Shown piece by piece: positions 15,253-22,935 of a stretch of 64,000 nucleotides of DNA. The notes beneath the pieces were generated by a model. The model did not search any database. It saw nothing but the letters and a program-made list of their open reading frames with translations, and had not been told where the DNA came from. Origin of the DNA: Cytophagales bacterium. GTDB lineage: Bacteria > Bacteroidota > Bacteroidia > Cytophagales > Cyclobacteriaceae. The stretch's first letter is position 1; every line of letters begins with the position of its first letter. The translations under genes and the position numbers were made by a program. The DNA is taken from NCBI GenBank assembly GCA_017303795.1, contig JAFLBR010000007.1, positions 124,001-188,000 of the forward strand, given 5' to 3'.

Positions 15253-15807
15253 ATGGAAGAATTAGAATTATATCTGGACGAAGCAAAAGAGCAAATGGGT
15301 AAAACCCTTGTTCATGTTGGTAATGAGTTGGCCAAGATCAGAGCAGGCAAAGCCAATCCTAATATGTTGGATGGTATTCAGGTTTCTTATTACGGTACGA
15401 TGAGTCCACTGAATCAAGTGGCTTCTGTTACCGCACCGGAAGCGCGCACCTTGTTTATAAAGCCTTGGGAAAAAAGTTTAATTCAGGAAATTGAACGCGC
15501 CATTATGATTGCCAACCTCGGGCTTACTCCCCAAAATGATGGGCAACAGATAATCATTAACATACCCATGCTTACCGAAGAGCGCAGAAAACAATTGGTG
15601 CGGCAGGCATCGCAGGAATGCGAACACGGTAAAGTAAGTGTGCGCAGCATCCGTAAGGACACCAACGAACAACTGAAAAAAATTAAAGGTGTTTCGGAAG
15701 ATGATGTGAAGAATGCAGAAGAGACTGTACAAAAACTCACCAACGAGTTTATTGAAAAAATTGATGCCTTAATGAAAAAGAAAGAGGCCGAGATTATGAC
15801 GGTTTAA
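15253..15807 (+). CDS. frr: Ribosome recycling factor
   Basis: This 184-residue protein dissociates post-termination ribosomes together with EF-G. It has the tRNA-mimic layout: a long helical domain I (MEELELYLDEAKEQMGKTL, KIRAGKANPNMLDGIQVSYYG) and a small beta domain (PLNQVASVTAPEARTLFIKPW, IMIANLGLTPQNDGQ, IINIPMLTEERRKQLV). The C-terminal coiled coil (DDVKNAEETVQKLTNEFIEK) completes the molecule. It lies 24 bases after the TssD-like gene on the same strand, the usual pyrH-frr pairing apart from that insert. Nothing is missing. Confidence 0.97.
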   Translation: MEELELYLDEAKEQMGKTLVHVGNELAKIRAGKANPNMLDGIQVSYYGTMSPLNQVASVTAPEARTLFIKPWEKSLIQEIERAIMIANLGLTPQNDGQQIIINIPMLTEERRKQLVRQASQECEHGKVSVRSIRKDTNEQLKKIKGVSEDDVKNAEETVQKLTNEFIEKIDALMKKKEAEIMTV

Positions 15808-15828
15808 TTTGACGATTTGAAAATTAGG

Positions 15829-15872
15829 TAATTTGAAAATTTAAGCCATGACGCAATCTCATTTTCAAATTA
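15829..15872. repeat. 12-bp inverted repeat upstream of lgt
   Basis: TAATTTGAAAAT (15829-15840) pairs exactly with ATTTTCAAATTA (15861-15872) around a 20-base loop. A further partial copy, GATTTGAAAATTA, lies just upstream at 15814-15826. It sits between frr and lgt, ends five bases before the lgt ATG, and has no T-run. Confidence 0.65.
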
Positions 15873-15876
15873 AGTA

Positions 15877-16653
15877 ATGCATCCAGTACTCTTTAAAATA
15901 GGCTCGTTTACCATTTACACCTACGGGTTTTGTATTGCCATTGGCGCGTTGCTTGGGTTTGCATACATGTACTGGCAAGGCAAAAAACAGTATGGCATTA
16001 CATTCGATCAAAGCAACAATCTTTTTATTTTATTGGTAATAGCCGGAGTGGTGGGCGGAAAATTATTTATGATTTTCGAAGACCCTTCACTTTATTTTAG
16101 TCAGCCTAAAAAACTTTTCTCAGGAAGTGGGTTTGTATTTTATGGCTCCTTGCTTACCGCAATACCGGTAATGCTCTGGTACTTCCGGAAAATAAAAGTA
16201 CCCGTGCTGGGCATGTTAGATGTAATGGCTGCAGTAACCTGTATTGTGCATGGCTTTGGTCGTGTGGGTTGTTTTATGGCCGGTTGTTGTTATGGTTTGC
16301 CAACCGATAGTTTTTTAAGTGTAGTGTTCAGTAACCCTACTTGCCAAGCTGAACCCTTGCATACTCCGCTCTACCCTACCCAATTGTTTGAAGCCACATT
16401 CATCTTTTCAATTCTGATTGCGCTACTGATTCTTAAAAAGAAAAAACAATTTGATGGCCAGTTGTTTCTGATTTATCTGATGGTGTATGCTGTTGGCCGT
16501 GGTGTATTGGAAATCTTTAGAGGCGATATTGAGCGTGGGTTTCTTATCGAAAATATTCTTTCCAATTCGCAGTTCATCTCTATTCTGGTCGCTTCAGTTG
16601 CGCTTTATTTCTATATTCGTCTTAACAGAAACAAGAAAATAACCACCGGCTAA
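15877..16653 (+). CDS. lgt: Prolipoprotein diacylglyceryl transferase family protein
   Basis: This is a 258-residue inner-membrane enzyme with about seven helices that attaches diacylglycerol to the lipobox cysteine of prolipoproteins. The N-terminal HPVLFKIGSFTIYTYG block is typical. The signature region near residues 128-141 reads HGFGRVGCFMAGCCYGL, where the classical enzyme has HGRIGNFINGE; the Cys-rich form occurs in a Bacteroidota branch of the family. YAVGRGVLEIFRGD matches the second conserved arginine region. Several lipoproteins in this window would be substrates. A small membrane-anchored protein follows two bases later on the same strand. Confidence 0.85.
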   Translation: MHPVLFKIGSFTIYTYGFCIAIGALLGFAYMYWQGKKQYGITFDQSNNLFILLVIAGVVGGKLFMIFEDPSLYFSQPKKLFSGSGFVFYGSLLTAIPVMLWYFRKIKVPVLGMLDVMAAVTCIVHGFGRVGCFMAGCCYGLPTDSFLSVVFSNPTCQAEPLHTPLYPTQLFEATFIFSILIALLILKKKKQFDGQLFLIYLMVYAVGRGVLEIFRGDIERGFLIENILSNSQFISILVASVALYFYIRLNRNKKITTG

Positions 16654-16655
16654 TT

Positions 16656-17078
16656 ATGGAACAGGAAGGCTTTGTAAAAAAAACTGTGCGCACTACTGTA
16701 AAATGGGTAAAGCGTTTACTGCTTATTGCGTTGGTACTTGGCTTGGGTGTGCTTGCTTTTGGCTATTGGGGAGTTTATGAGCGTGGAATTTGGGCTGGAA
16801 AAGTACTGAGTGTTTCCGAAAAGGGTATAATTTTTAAAACTCACGAAGGAAAGGTTTCGATGGAATCGTTTGGAGCATTGAAGGGTACAAGCCCAATTGC
16901 CGAAACTCGTGATTTCTCTGTTGAATCAAATAACGAAACACTAATTGAAGACCTCCAAGAGGTAGCACTAAAAGGAGATCGGGTAAATCTCCATTTTGTT
17001 AAGCGCTACGTACGCTTTCCATGGCGTGGCGACACTAAATATTTTGTTGAGAAAGTGGAGCGGGCAAACGCTAACTAA
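16656..17078 (+). CDS. Membrane-anchored protein of unknown function
   Basis: This 140-residue protein has a basic N-terminal stretch (KKTVRTTVKWVKR) followed by one membrane helix (LLLIALVLGLGVLAFGYWGVY). The ~100-residue soluble part is beta-rich (GIWAGKVLSVSEKGIIFKTHEGKVSME, DRVNLHFVKRYVRFPW). Related short Bacteroidota proteins are sometimes mislabelled as 6-phosphogluconate dehydrogenase; there is no dehydrogenase motif here. The lgt-to-start spacing of two bases indicates co-translation. I cannot assign a function; the topology suggests the C-terminal domain is in the periplasm. Confidence 0.65.
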   Translation: MEQEGFVKKTVRTTVKWVKRLLLIALVLGLGVLAFGYWGVYERGIWAGKVLSVSEKGIIFKTHEGKVSMESFGALKGTSPIAETRDFSVESNNETLIEDLQEVALKGDRVNLHFVKRYVRFPWRGDTKYFVEKVERANAN

Positions 17079-17079
17079 G

Positions 17080-18147
17080 GTGCGCGAGGCAACTATCATC
17101 CTTTATGGCTCCTATGGCTATACGGGTAGATTAATTGCCAAAGAATGCATCAAAAAAAATTTAAACGTAATTCTGGCTGGTCGTTCTAAAGAAGCACTTC
17201 AACAACAAAGTGCCGAAACAGGATTTCCATTCGAAGTTTTGGATGTTGCCAATAACACTTCACTTCGGGCATTGCTTTCAAAAGGTAAAGTAGTTATTCA
17301 TTGCGCTGGCCCTTTTCGCCACACCGCAAAGGCTATGGCCGATGCGTGCGTGGAAACCAAAACTCATTACACCGATATTACCGGAGAGTATCAGGTTTTT
17401 GAATTGCTGGCTGATTACGATCAAAAAGCAAAAGCTGCAGGCATCACCATCATGCCCGGCACAGGTTTCGATGTAGTGCCTTCCGATTGTTTAGCGCTGC
17501 ATTTAAAAAACCGATTGCCATCTGCCACACATCTACAACTTGCTTTTACCATGTCGAAGGGTGGGCTTTCGCGCGGAACAAAGAAAAGTATGGTGGAAGG
17601 ATTAGGAGAAGCCGGACAAATTCGAGTAAATAGAAAACTAATCAACCTTGCTTTGGGAGAAAAAAGTATGGAGGTTGACTTTGGTGTATTTAAAACACCA
17701 ACACTTTGTATTCCGTGGGGCGATATTGCTACCGCCTGGCGAAGTACGGGCATTCCCAACATTGAAGTATATACAGGTGTTACTTCGCGCATGATTAAAA
17801 ACGTTAAGCGAATAAAGTATATAAACTGGTTGTTGAAAAAGCGTTGGGTTAAACGTTTTCTGCTAAAGCGAATTGACAATCAAAAAACCGGACCCAGTGA
17901 TGAGAAGAGAGAAAGCGGACGAAGTTTTTTATGGGGAAAGGTTTGGGACGATGCCGGAACCCAGGTTGAGAGCAGGCTTGAAACGCTAAGTGGTTATGCA
18001 CTAACCGCCAGAACTTCCGTCCTCATTGCTGAAAAGATTATTTCAGGAAATTTTAAATCAGGCTATCAAAGTCCGGCTATGGCTTATGGTGCTGATTTGG
18101 TTTTAGAAATTGCCGGCACACAGCGAACTGATGTCAGCATCTCTTAA
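17080..18147 (+). CDS. Saccharopine dehydrogenase-like NAD(P)-binding oxidoreductase
   Basis: This ~355-residue protein begins with a Rossmann fold (ATIILYGSYGYTGRLIAKE, GSYGYTG replacing GxGxxG) and continues with VIHCAGPFRHTAKAMADAC and YTDITGEYQVFELL. These match the saccharopine-dehydrogenase / trans-acting enoyl reductase group, whose members act on diverse substrates. The open frame extends upstream into the previous gene, but the GTG at 17080, one base after that gene's TAA, gives the natural start just before the first strand. The C-terminal part includes a basic membrane-apposed segment (KYINWLLKKRWVKRFLLKRI). The reaction catalysed is unknown. It closes the plus-strand run that starts at pyrH. 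Confidence 0.8.
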   Translation: MREATIILYGSYGYTGRLIAKECIKKNLNVILAGRSKEALQQQSAETGFPFEVLDVANNTSLRALLSKGKVVIHCAGPFRHTAKAMADACVETKTHYTDITGEYQVFELLADYDQKAKAAGITIMPGTGFDVVPSDCLALHLKNRLPSATHLQLAFTMSKGGLSRGTKKSMVEGLGEAGQIRVNRKLINLALGEKSMEVDFGVFKTPTLCIPWGDIATAWRSTGIPNIEVYTGVTSRMIKNVKRIKYINWLLKKRWVKRFLLKRIDNQKTGPSDEKRESGRSFLWGKVWDDAGTQVESRLETLSGYALTARTSVLIAEKIISGNFKSGYQSPAMAYGADLVLEIAGTQRTDVSIS

Positions 18148-18173
18148 ACTAAATAAATTTAAGGTAAGAACAA

Positions 18174-18728
18174 CTACTCCGACCCAGAAACCAACAATTT
18201 ATCCAGTTCTTCTTTCTCTTTCATCGAAACACCCTTCTCGTTTTTGCTTTCGGGGTGCCGCGTTTGGGTAGTTAAGATTACGGGCCTATCGCGATAGATA
18301 ATTTTTTCTTGGAAAACAGTATCGGGCTTTGAAGCAACATAAAGTGTATCCCGAACAGTTACTTGTTCTACCAGAGTAACCGGTTCTGGTTTTATCTCCG
18401 GTTGTCCTATCCACCAACCCAACACACCAAACACCAGTGCCGTAACCGCATAGCCCCACACTGGTTTATACCAAACGCTATGCGCTGCTTGATGTTGAAC
18501 CCTTAAACTGTGTTTCAGTTGCTGAAGGGATTCTTTGCCTGGTGCACTTACTGGATTTGCATTAAACCAAGCTACAACTTGTTTACCAGAAGCACGCAAA
18601 GCTTCATACTCTTGTACAGATTCCACCCACTGGTTTACGCACTGCAATTCCTGCGGGGTTAGTTCATGGTAAGATTTTGATTGAAGCAGTGCCTCAAACT
18701 TTTCAAAATCATTCTCCTTCTCCATCAT
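18174..18728 (-). CDS. Putative anti-sigma factor (single membrane helix)
   Basis: This 184-residue protein is encoded directly after an ECF sigma factor with an ATGA overlap (18725-18728). Residues 1-85 form a helical cytoplasmic part (FEKFEALLQSKSYHELTPQELQ) without the zinc-binding His-Cys-Cys motif. One membrane helix follows (VWGYAVTALVFGVLGWWIG, about residues 88-107). The periplasmic tail is rich in beta and polar stretches (VEQVTVRDTLYVASKPDTVFQ). The arrangement is typical of membrane anti-sigma factors that hold the sigma factor until an envelope signal arrives. The assignment rests on gene order and topology, not on a recognised domain. Confidence 0.7.
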   Translation of the reverse strand: MMEKENDFEKFEALLQSKSYHELTPQELQCVNQWVESVQEYEALRASGKQVVAWFNANPVSAPGKESLQQLKHSLRVQHQAAHSVWYKPVWGYAVTALVFGVLGWWIGQPEIKPEPVTLVEQVTVRDTLYVASKPDTVFQEKIIYRDRPVILTTQTRHPESKNEKGVSMKEKEELDKLLVSGSE

Positions 18729-19303
18729 ACTGATTTTTCTTTTAGTACAACTCTATACTGATTCAACTCCAGCGCCAACTGTTTGCGCAGATAAAACAAT
18801 CTTGATTTAACCGTGCCTTCTGGCATAAACACCACCTGACTGATTTCTGAAATACTTAACTCATCTTCATAACGCAACAAAAAAATTGTTTTGTCTTCTT
18901 CGTTTAAAGTTTCCAGCAACAAGGCAAGCCTGTTGTTAGCCGAAACAAGATCCAGTTCTCTATCAAGATCGCGCTGATCGAATGCTACCGGACTATCCAA
19001 CAACATTCTGTTTTCTTTTTTACGATACTCGTTCTTGCACATATTATGCGCCACTGAATAAGCCCAGGTTGAAAACTTTCGTGAGGCATCAAACTGTTGT
19101 GGGTTATGAATAATCTTCAAAAACAAATCGTGCAGAAAATCTTCTGCCATTGTTCTGTTGTTCCAAAGCATACGCGTAAAATAGCGCAGCAGGGAAGCGC
19201 TGTACCGCGTGTACAATTCTGTAAACGCAGCCTCGCTTCCCTGATGAATCTTCCGCATCAACTCCTCGTCTGGCAAACGAGCGAGTTTAGGTTTAAAAAA
19301 CAT
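18725..19303 (-). CDS. ECF-type RNA polymerase sigma factor
   Basis: This is a 192-residue sigma-70 family protein with region 2 (SEAAFTELYTRYSASLLRYFTRML, AEDFLHDLFLKII, FSTWAYSVAHNMCKNEYRKK) and region 4 (LNEEDKTIFLLRYEDELSISEIS, MPEGTVKSRLFYLRKQL, the DNA-binding helix-turn-helix). It lies five bases after the SUMF1-fold gene and overlaps the putative anti-sigma gene, so all three are probably one operon. The regulon cannot be deduced. Region 2 and 4 lengths are normal. Confidence 0.92.
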   Translation of the reverse strand: MFFKPKLARLPDEELMRKIHQGSEAAFTELYTRYSASLLRYFTRMLWNNRTMAEDFLHDLFLKIIHNPQQFDASRKFSTWAYSVAHNMCKNEYRKKENRMLLDSPVAFDQRDLDRELDLVSANNRLALLLETLNEEDKTIFLLRYEDELSISEISQVVFMPEGTVKSRLFYLRKQLALELNQYRVVLKEKSV

Positions 19304-19308
19304 TCAGA

Positions 19309-21306
19309 CTATTTTTCTATAATTTCCATAAAAACCCGGAAACCCACTGCAGCATCCGGATTACTATAATTGTTTATGCTTTTAAAGGTTGATTCGGCTG
19401 GTGCATGGTTCCAACTTCCACCACATGCTTTTCCTTTCTCATTTATCATCTCAGCCACGTTGCCTACAACATCATACAAACCAATATCATTAGGGAAGTA
19501 AGTTTTTGTTGGTGCCATGGCTGCCCAGCCATCGTAGTTAGAAGGCTTGCTGCCTCTGTAACCAGGGCACGCACAAGGCTCAGATTTAAAGTTACCCAGA
19601 TAACATCCTTTATGGTTAAGCGGTGAGTTTCTTAATCCGAAATATTTAAACCACGGGTATTGAATTTCCGGATCGGACAAGGATACCTTCTTAACTTCGG
19701 CTTTCATATCAAACTCCGATCCGTTAGGTGTAAGTTTCACTTCTACTTCCTGTTCATTCAATTTCCAACCTGTAGGATTTTTAATTCCTGCGGCAGCTAT
19801 CTGCCATTCATCCAACGAAGGTAACCTGAACTTTACTTTCTTATACTTACGCTCGGTAGCATTGTTATATTGTTGCGTTAGCCATTCACAATAAGCATTG
19901 GCTGCTTCGTACGAAATATTTACGGCCGGGTAATGATTGAAGTAGCGGTTCTTTTTTGTTTCGGTTCGTGCCAATGCATAATTAGTCATAAAAGCTAAGG
20001 CCGGTTCTTCATATCTACTGAAATCAAACTTATACTGTTCGTGTAAATCGTTCAGTTTATTAACTTGAAGGTACTCCAGAAACTTGTTGTATTGGGCATT
20101 AGTCACTTCAGTGTTGCCTGCATGAATAGATCCTGATACCGGCCTGAAATCATCTTCCCACGATTTTACTTCTATTGCAAAAGGAAAGTATGGAATAATT
20201 TCAACAGGCGTTGCGTCTAAATAATGGTTAATCATTTCTTTCTTGCCCGAATCTGTGGCTATCTTTTCCATAATCGCGCGCAGATTCTTTGCCTTTTCAA
20301 GCTGACCTTCCTTCTGATACGATTCATACAACAAGATCATCGGCAACAAGTAATTGGAACTGAATGCCCGACCGGCATCGCTATCCGATTCGCCATTAAA
20401 ATTTACTTGAAGATAATCAAGCATAAATTTTTTCTCCAGATTATCTTTAATCAAAGAAACATTGTCGAGACTATTAGCACTATGCACCGAGGCAAGTCCT
20501 ACCACATATAAATATTCTTTTATTGACTGAATGTTATCCCGGCCCACGGTAAGGGCATAATAGAATTTTTTATATGGATTGGTCTGTGGCAATTGGGCAC
20601 AAATCCAGGCACTCTTATTAGCGATCTGATTTCCGACTCCAACCGCGTTTATTCCTACGGCTGCAAATTTACGTTGCACATATTCGGAGTTGTTCAACAT
20701 CTCAAGATTTAGAATCACCACATCGGTGCGTACGTTTTGTACATCCTGCAAAACAAAAAGTGGCGTGGTAGTGCTCTCGCCTTCCGTAATTAAAACCGCA
20801 CCCGGCTCCAAACTCATTAACACATTGTAACTGTAATTCAATAAAGCGGGCGATACTTGTCCTTTTGTATAAAGATTTTTACTGAAGGTGGCGCGGCTTT
20901 TTTCGTCCATAGAAAACTCGGCATACAATTGCATCAATCCATATGCATCGGCTTGCTCCGGATTAAGGGCATACGCTTTTTTCAACGCGTCATAAGATTC
21001 AAAGTTGAAGGCTTCATGCCAGCCTTTCGCTAACCAATACTCGAAAGTGTTGGGTATTGCACTTGCCATTCCGGTTACGAGGCCGGTTAGTTCTTCGCGC
21101 GAAGACTGTGCAAATGTGGCCGATGCATAATAGTTGAACCACGCCTGCGGATTATTATGCTGTTTTACTTCAACAGCCCAAGCCTGCTTTTGCGATGCAT
21201 ACCAAGCCACAGGCTTAATTACTAATGTTTTGGGCAGAATGCGTTCGGGCACAACAGCAAACGCAAATGAGGGAATAACGATCAATAAAAGAACAAGACG
21301 CTTCAT
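19309..21306 (-). CDS. Large exported protein with a C-terminal SUMF1/formylglycine-generating-enzyme fold
   Basis: This is a ~665-residue protein. The start is set at the ATG at 21306 because it is followed by a signal peptide (MKRLVLLLIVIPSFAFA); the frame is open further upstream. The N-terminal half resembles the soluble tail of DUF2723 membrane proteins (VLITEGESTTTPLFVLQDVQN, RTDVVILNLEMLNNSEY). The C-terminal ~260 residues are SUMF1-like (HAGNTEVTNAQYNKFLEYL, FRLPSLDEWQIAAAG, DIGLYDVVGNVAEMI, ACGGSWNHAP, VGFRVF). The paired catalytic cysteines of true formylglycine-generating enzymes are not visible after GGSW, so it is probably a non-catalytic family member such as those used in envelope or gliding complexes. 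It heads a likely operon with the ECF sigma pair. Confidence 0.8.
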   Translation of the reverse strand: MKRLVLLLIVIPSFAFAVVPERILPKTLVIKPVAWYASQKQAWAVEVKQHNNPQAWFNYYASATFAQSSREELTGLVTGMASAIPNTFEYWLAKGWHEAFNFESYDALKKAYALNPEQADAYGLMQLYAEFSMDEKSRATFSKNLYTKGQVSPALLNYSYNVLMSLEPGAVLITEGESTTTPLFVLQDVQNVRTDVVILNLEMLNNSEYVQRKFAAVGINAVGVGNQIANKSAWICAQLPQTNPYKKFYYALTVGRDNIQSIKEYLYVVGLASVHSANSLDNVSLIKDNLEKKFMLDYLQVNFNGESDSDAGRAFSSNYLLPMILLYESYQKEGQLEKAKNLRAIMEKIATDSGKKEMINHYLDATPVEIIPYFPFAIEVKSWEDDFRPVSGSIHAGNTEVTNAQYNKFLEYLQVNKLNDLHEQYKFDFSRYEEPALAFMTNYALARTETKKNRYFNHYPAVNISYEAANAYCEWLTQQYNNATERKYKKVKFRLPSLDEWQIAAAGIKNPTGWKLNEQEVEVKLTPNGSEFDMKAEVKKVSLSDPEIQYPWFKYFGLRNSPLNHKGCYLGNFKSEPCACPGYRGSKPSNYDGWAAMAPTKTYFPNDIGLYDVVGNVAEMINEKGKACGGSWNHAPAESTFKSINNYSNPDAAVGFRVFMEIIEK

Positions 21307-21378
21307 AGTTTCAGGTTTAATGCTCTGTACACCTGAAACTCTAAAACGTTCAAACTCTTTCAAAAACATTTTACAGGA

Positions 21379-21690
21379 TCAAATATGAAACACCCAATCT
21401 TTATACTGTCCATCATGCGGATTAAAGTCAGCCTGCTTTTGAAAATGGCTTTCCAGAATTTCCAGTTCGGCAATTCGTTCTAGTTGCAGGTTGCGATAAC
21501 CTTCTTTGCCGCCCCCTTTTGTAAACCCAAATGTTTGCCAGCATACCAACACAATCTGGTTGCGCGAAGTAGTGCAAACACCATACGGACAAACGGTGCG
21601 GGGGAACGGCTCGCCATCAAGCGAAATGCGGCATTGATTTTTGCCTTCCGCAGCAAGCCAAAGTTGTTGGGTTAGTTCTTCCAGGTTCAT
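21379..21690 (-). CDS. Small WYL-like domain protein
   Basis: This 103-residue protein starts with an ATGA overlap with the selD stop, so it is translated with selD. The middle reads RTVCPYGVCTTSRNQIVLVCWQ and the end YRNLQLERIAELEILESHFQ, resembling the Sm-like WYL fold (R-x-V-x-P-Y-G-L ... R-x-F-x-L-x-R-I). WYL domains bind nucleic-acid or nucleotide ligands and act as regulators. Here the domain stands alone without a DNA-binding part. Coupling to selD suggests a link to selenium metabolism, but this is only inference. Two Cys pairs are noticeable but not a known metal motif. Confidence 0.6.
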   Translation of the reverse strand: MNLEELTQQLWLAAEGKNQCRISLDGEPFPRTVCPYGVCTTSRNQIVLVCWQTFGFTKGGGKEGYRNLQLERIAELEILESHFQKQADFNPHDGQYKDWVFHI

Positions 21691-22721
21691 ATAATACTTA
21701 CCACAAAATCAGGTTGGGGTTCTTTTAGTTTGCCGATAGGTTGTAATTGAAATCCTAACGAAGTCATTTCGTTTTCAAATTCATTTTGTGAATCAGCCTC
21801 AACGCATATCAATAAACCACCACTGGTTTGCGGATCGCATAAGGTTAACAACGATTCGGCCCCGATGCCTTTCACTTTTTTATCATAACTCTGCCAGTTG
21901 CGCATGGTGTTGTCGGGATAAATCATTTTTGCAGTATAGTAATTCAGATTCTCAATCAACGGCACAGTGCTGTAATTTATCTCAGCCGAAACGCCACTGC
22001 CTTCACAAACTTCAAGAAGATGCCCCAGCAAACCAAAACCGGTTATATCAGTTAAGGCAGTAACAAAACTATGTTTGCTGATTGCTGCGCCAACCGCATT
22101 TAAAGTAGTCATGTAAGTAACAGCACGGGTTACATCTTCATTCAAAGCCAGTCCGCGCTTTTGAGCTGTTGTAATAATACCCACACCTAATGGTTTGGTT
22201 AAGTACAATAGATTACCCGCGTGTGCAGTGTTATTCTTTTTCAGATTTGCTTTTGAAACTGTGCCCGTAACCGCAAGACCAAAAATTGGTTCGGGACTAT
22301 CAATACTGTGGCCGCCTGCCAACGGAATATTTGCTTCGCGACAAACTTCGCGTGCGCCATCCAAAACTTTTTGTGCTAACTCAGCCGGAAGTTTATCCAC
22401 TGGCCAACCTAAAATAGCTAACGCCATAATCGGGTTACCGCCCATGGCATACACATCGCTGATGGCATTTACCGAGGCAATTTTTCCAAATGTAAACGCA
22501 TCATCTACAATCGGCATAAAAAAATCGGTTGTACTGATGATACAGTTGTCGTTGTCTAATTCATAAACGGCCGCATCATCTTTCGATTCATTGCCTACCA
22601 ATAATTTAGAAAACCCTGCCGACTTAAAATCAGAGTGTAGAATTTTATCCAGCACTGCCGGGGCAATCTTGCAACCACAACCGGCACCGTGAGAATATTG
22701 AGTAAGTTTTATTTCGTTCAT
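21687..22721 (-). CDS. selD: Selenide, water dikinase (selenophosphate synthetase)
   Basis: This 344-residue enzyme makes selenophosphate from selenide and ATP. The N-terminal catalytic loop SHGAGCGCKI carries cysteine (not selenocysteine) at the active position, followed by the lysine. Also seen are DDAAVYEL, STTDFFMPIVDDAFTFG and AISDVYAMGG (metal/ATP site), GGHSIDSPEPIFGLAVTG and TDITGFGLLGHLLE. The C-terminal DPQTSGGLL is intact. Its partner mnmH lies immediately upstream in the direction of transcription, separated by a repeat-rich 205-base gap. No selenocysteine machinery (selA, selB, selC) is present, so the selenophosphate is probably used for tRNA selenouridine. Confidence 0.96.
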   Translation of the reverse strand: MNEIKLTQYSHGAGCGCKIAPAVLDKILHSDFKSAGFSKLLVGNESKDDAAVYELDNDNCIISTTDFFMPIVDDAFTFGKIASVNAISDVYAMGGNPIMALAILGWPVDKLPAELAQKVLDGAREVCREANIPLAGGHSIDSPEPIFGLAVTGTVSKANLKKNNTAHAGNLLYLTKPLGVGIITTAQKRGLALNEDVTRAVTYMTTLNAVGAAISKHSFVTALTDITGFGLLGHLLEVCEGSGVSAEINYSTVPLIENLNYYTAKMIYPDNTMRNWQSYDKKVKGIGAESLLTLCDPQTSGGLLICVEADSQNEFENEMTSLGFQLQPIGKLKEPQPDFVVSII

Positions 22722-22734
22722 AATTTAATTTTAA

Positions 22735-22935
22735 ACCACATAGGCACATAGCAAGACTAAAATTTGAACTATTCCTATGTACCTCTATACCGTTAATTTT
22801 TTATTTATCAGACAACAAACGAAAGTACTCATTTACATACGTTCGCTGACCTTCGTTAGTACTTCTTTTAATAACATAGAAACACAGGTCATATAGATCA
22901 GGTCAAACACAAAGATTGCTATGTGACTATGTGGT
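22735..22935. repeat. CACATAG-type inverted repeats between selD and mnmH
   Basis: ACCACATAGGCACATAGCAA (22735-22754) and TTGCTATGTGACTATGTGGT (22916-22935) are reverse complements at 19 of 20 positions. Between them are partial relatives (CCTATGTACCTCTAT near 22774 and ATAACATAGAAACACAGG near 22871). The right arm overlaps the end of mnmH and supplies its TAG stop. The pattern resembles the CACATAG repeats that recur between genes in Bacteroidota. Confidence 0.75.

Noticed and set aside
21687-22721. SelD as a selenoprotein with an in-frame UGA
   Set aside because: The active-site residue is encoded as cysteine (GAGCGCKI) and no internal stop exists.
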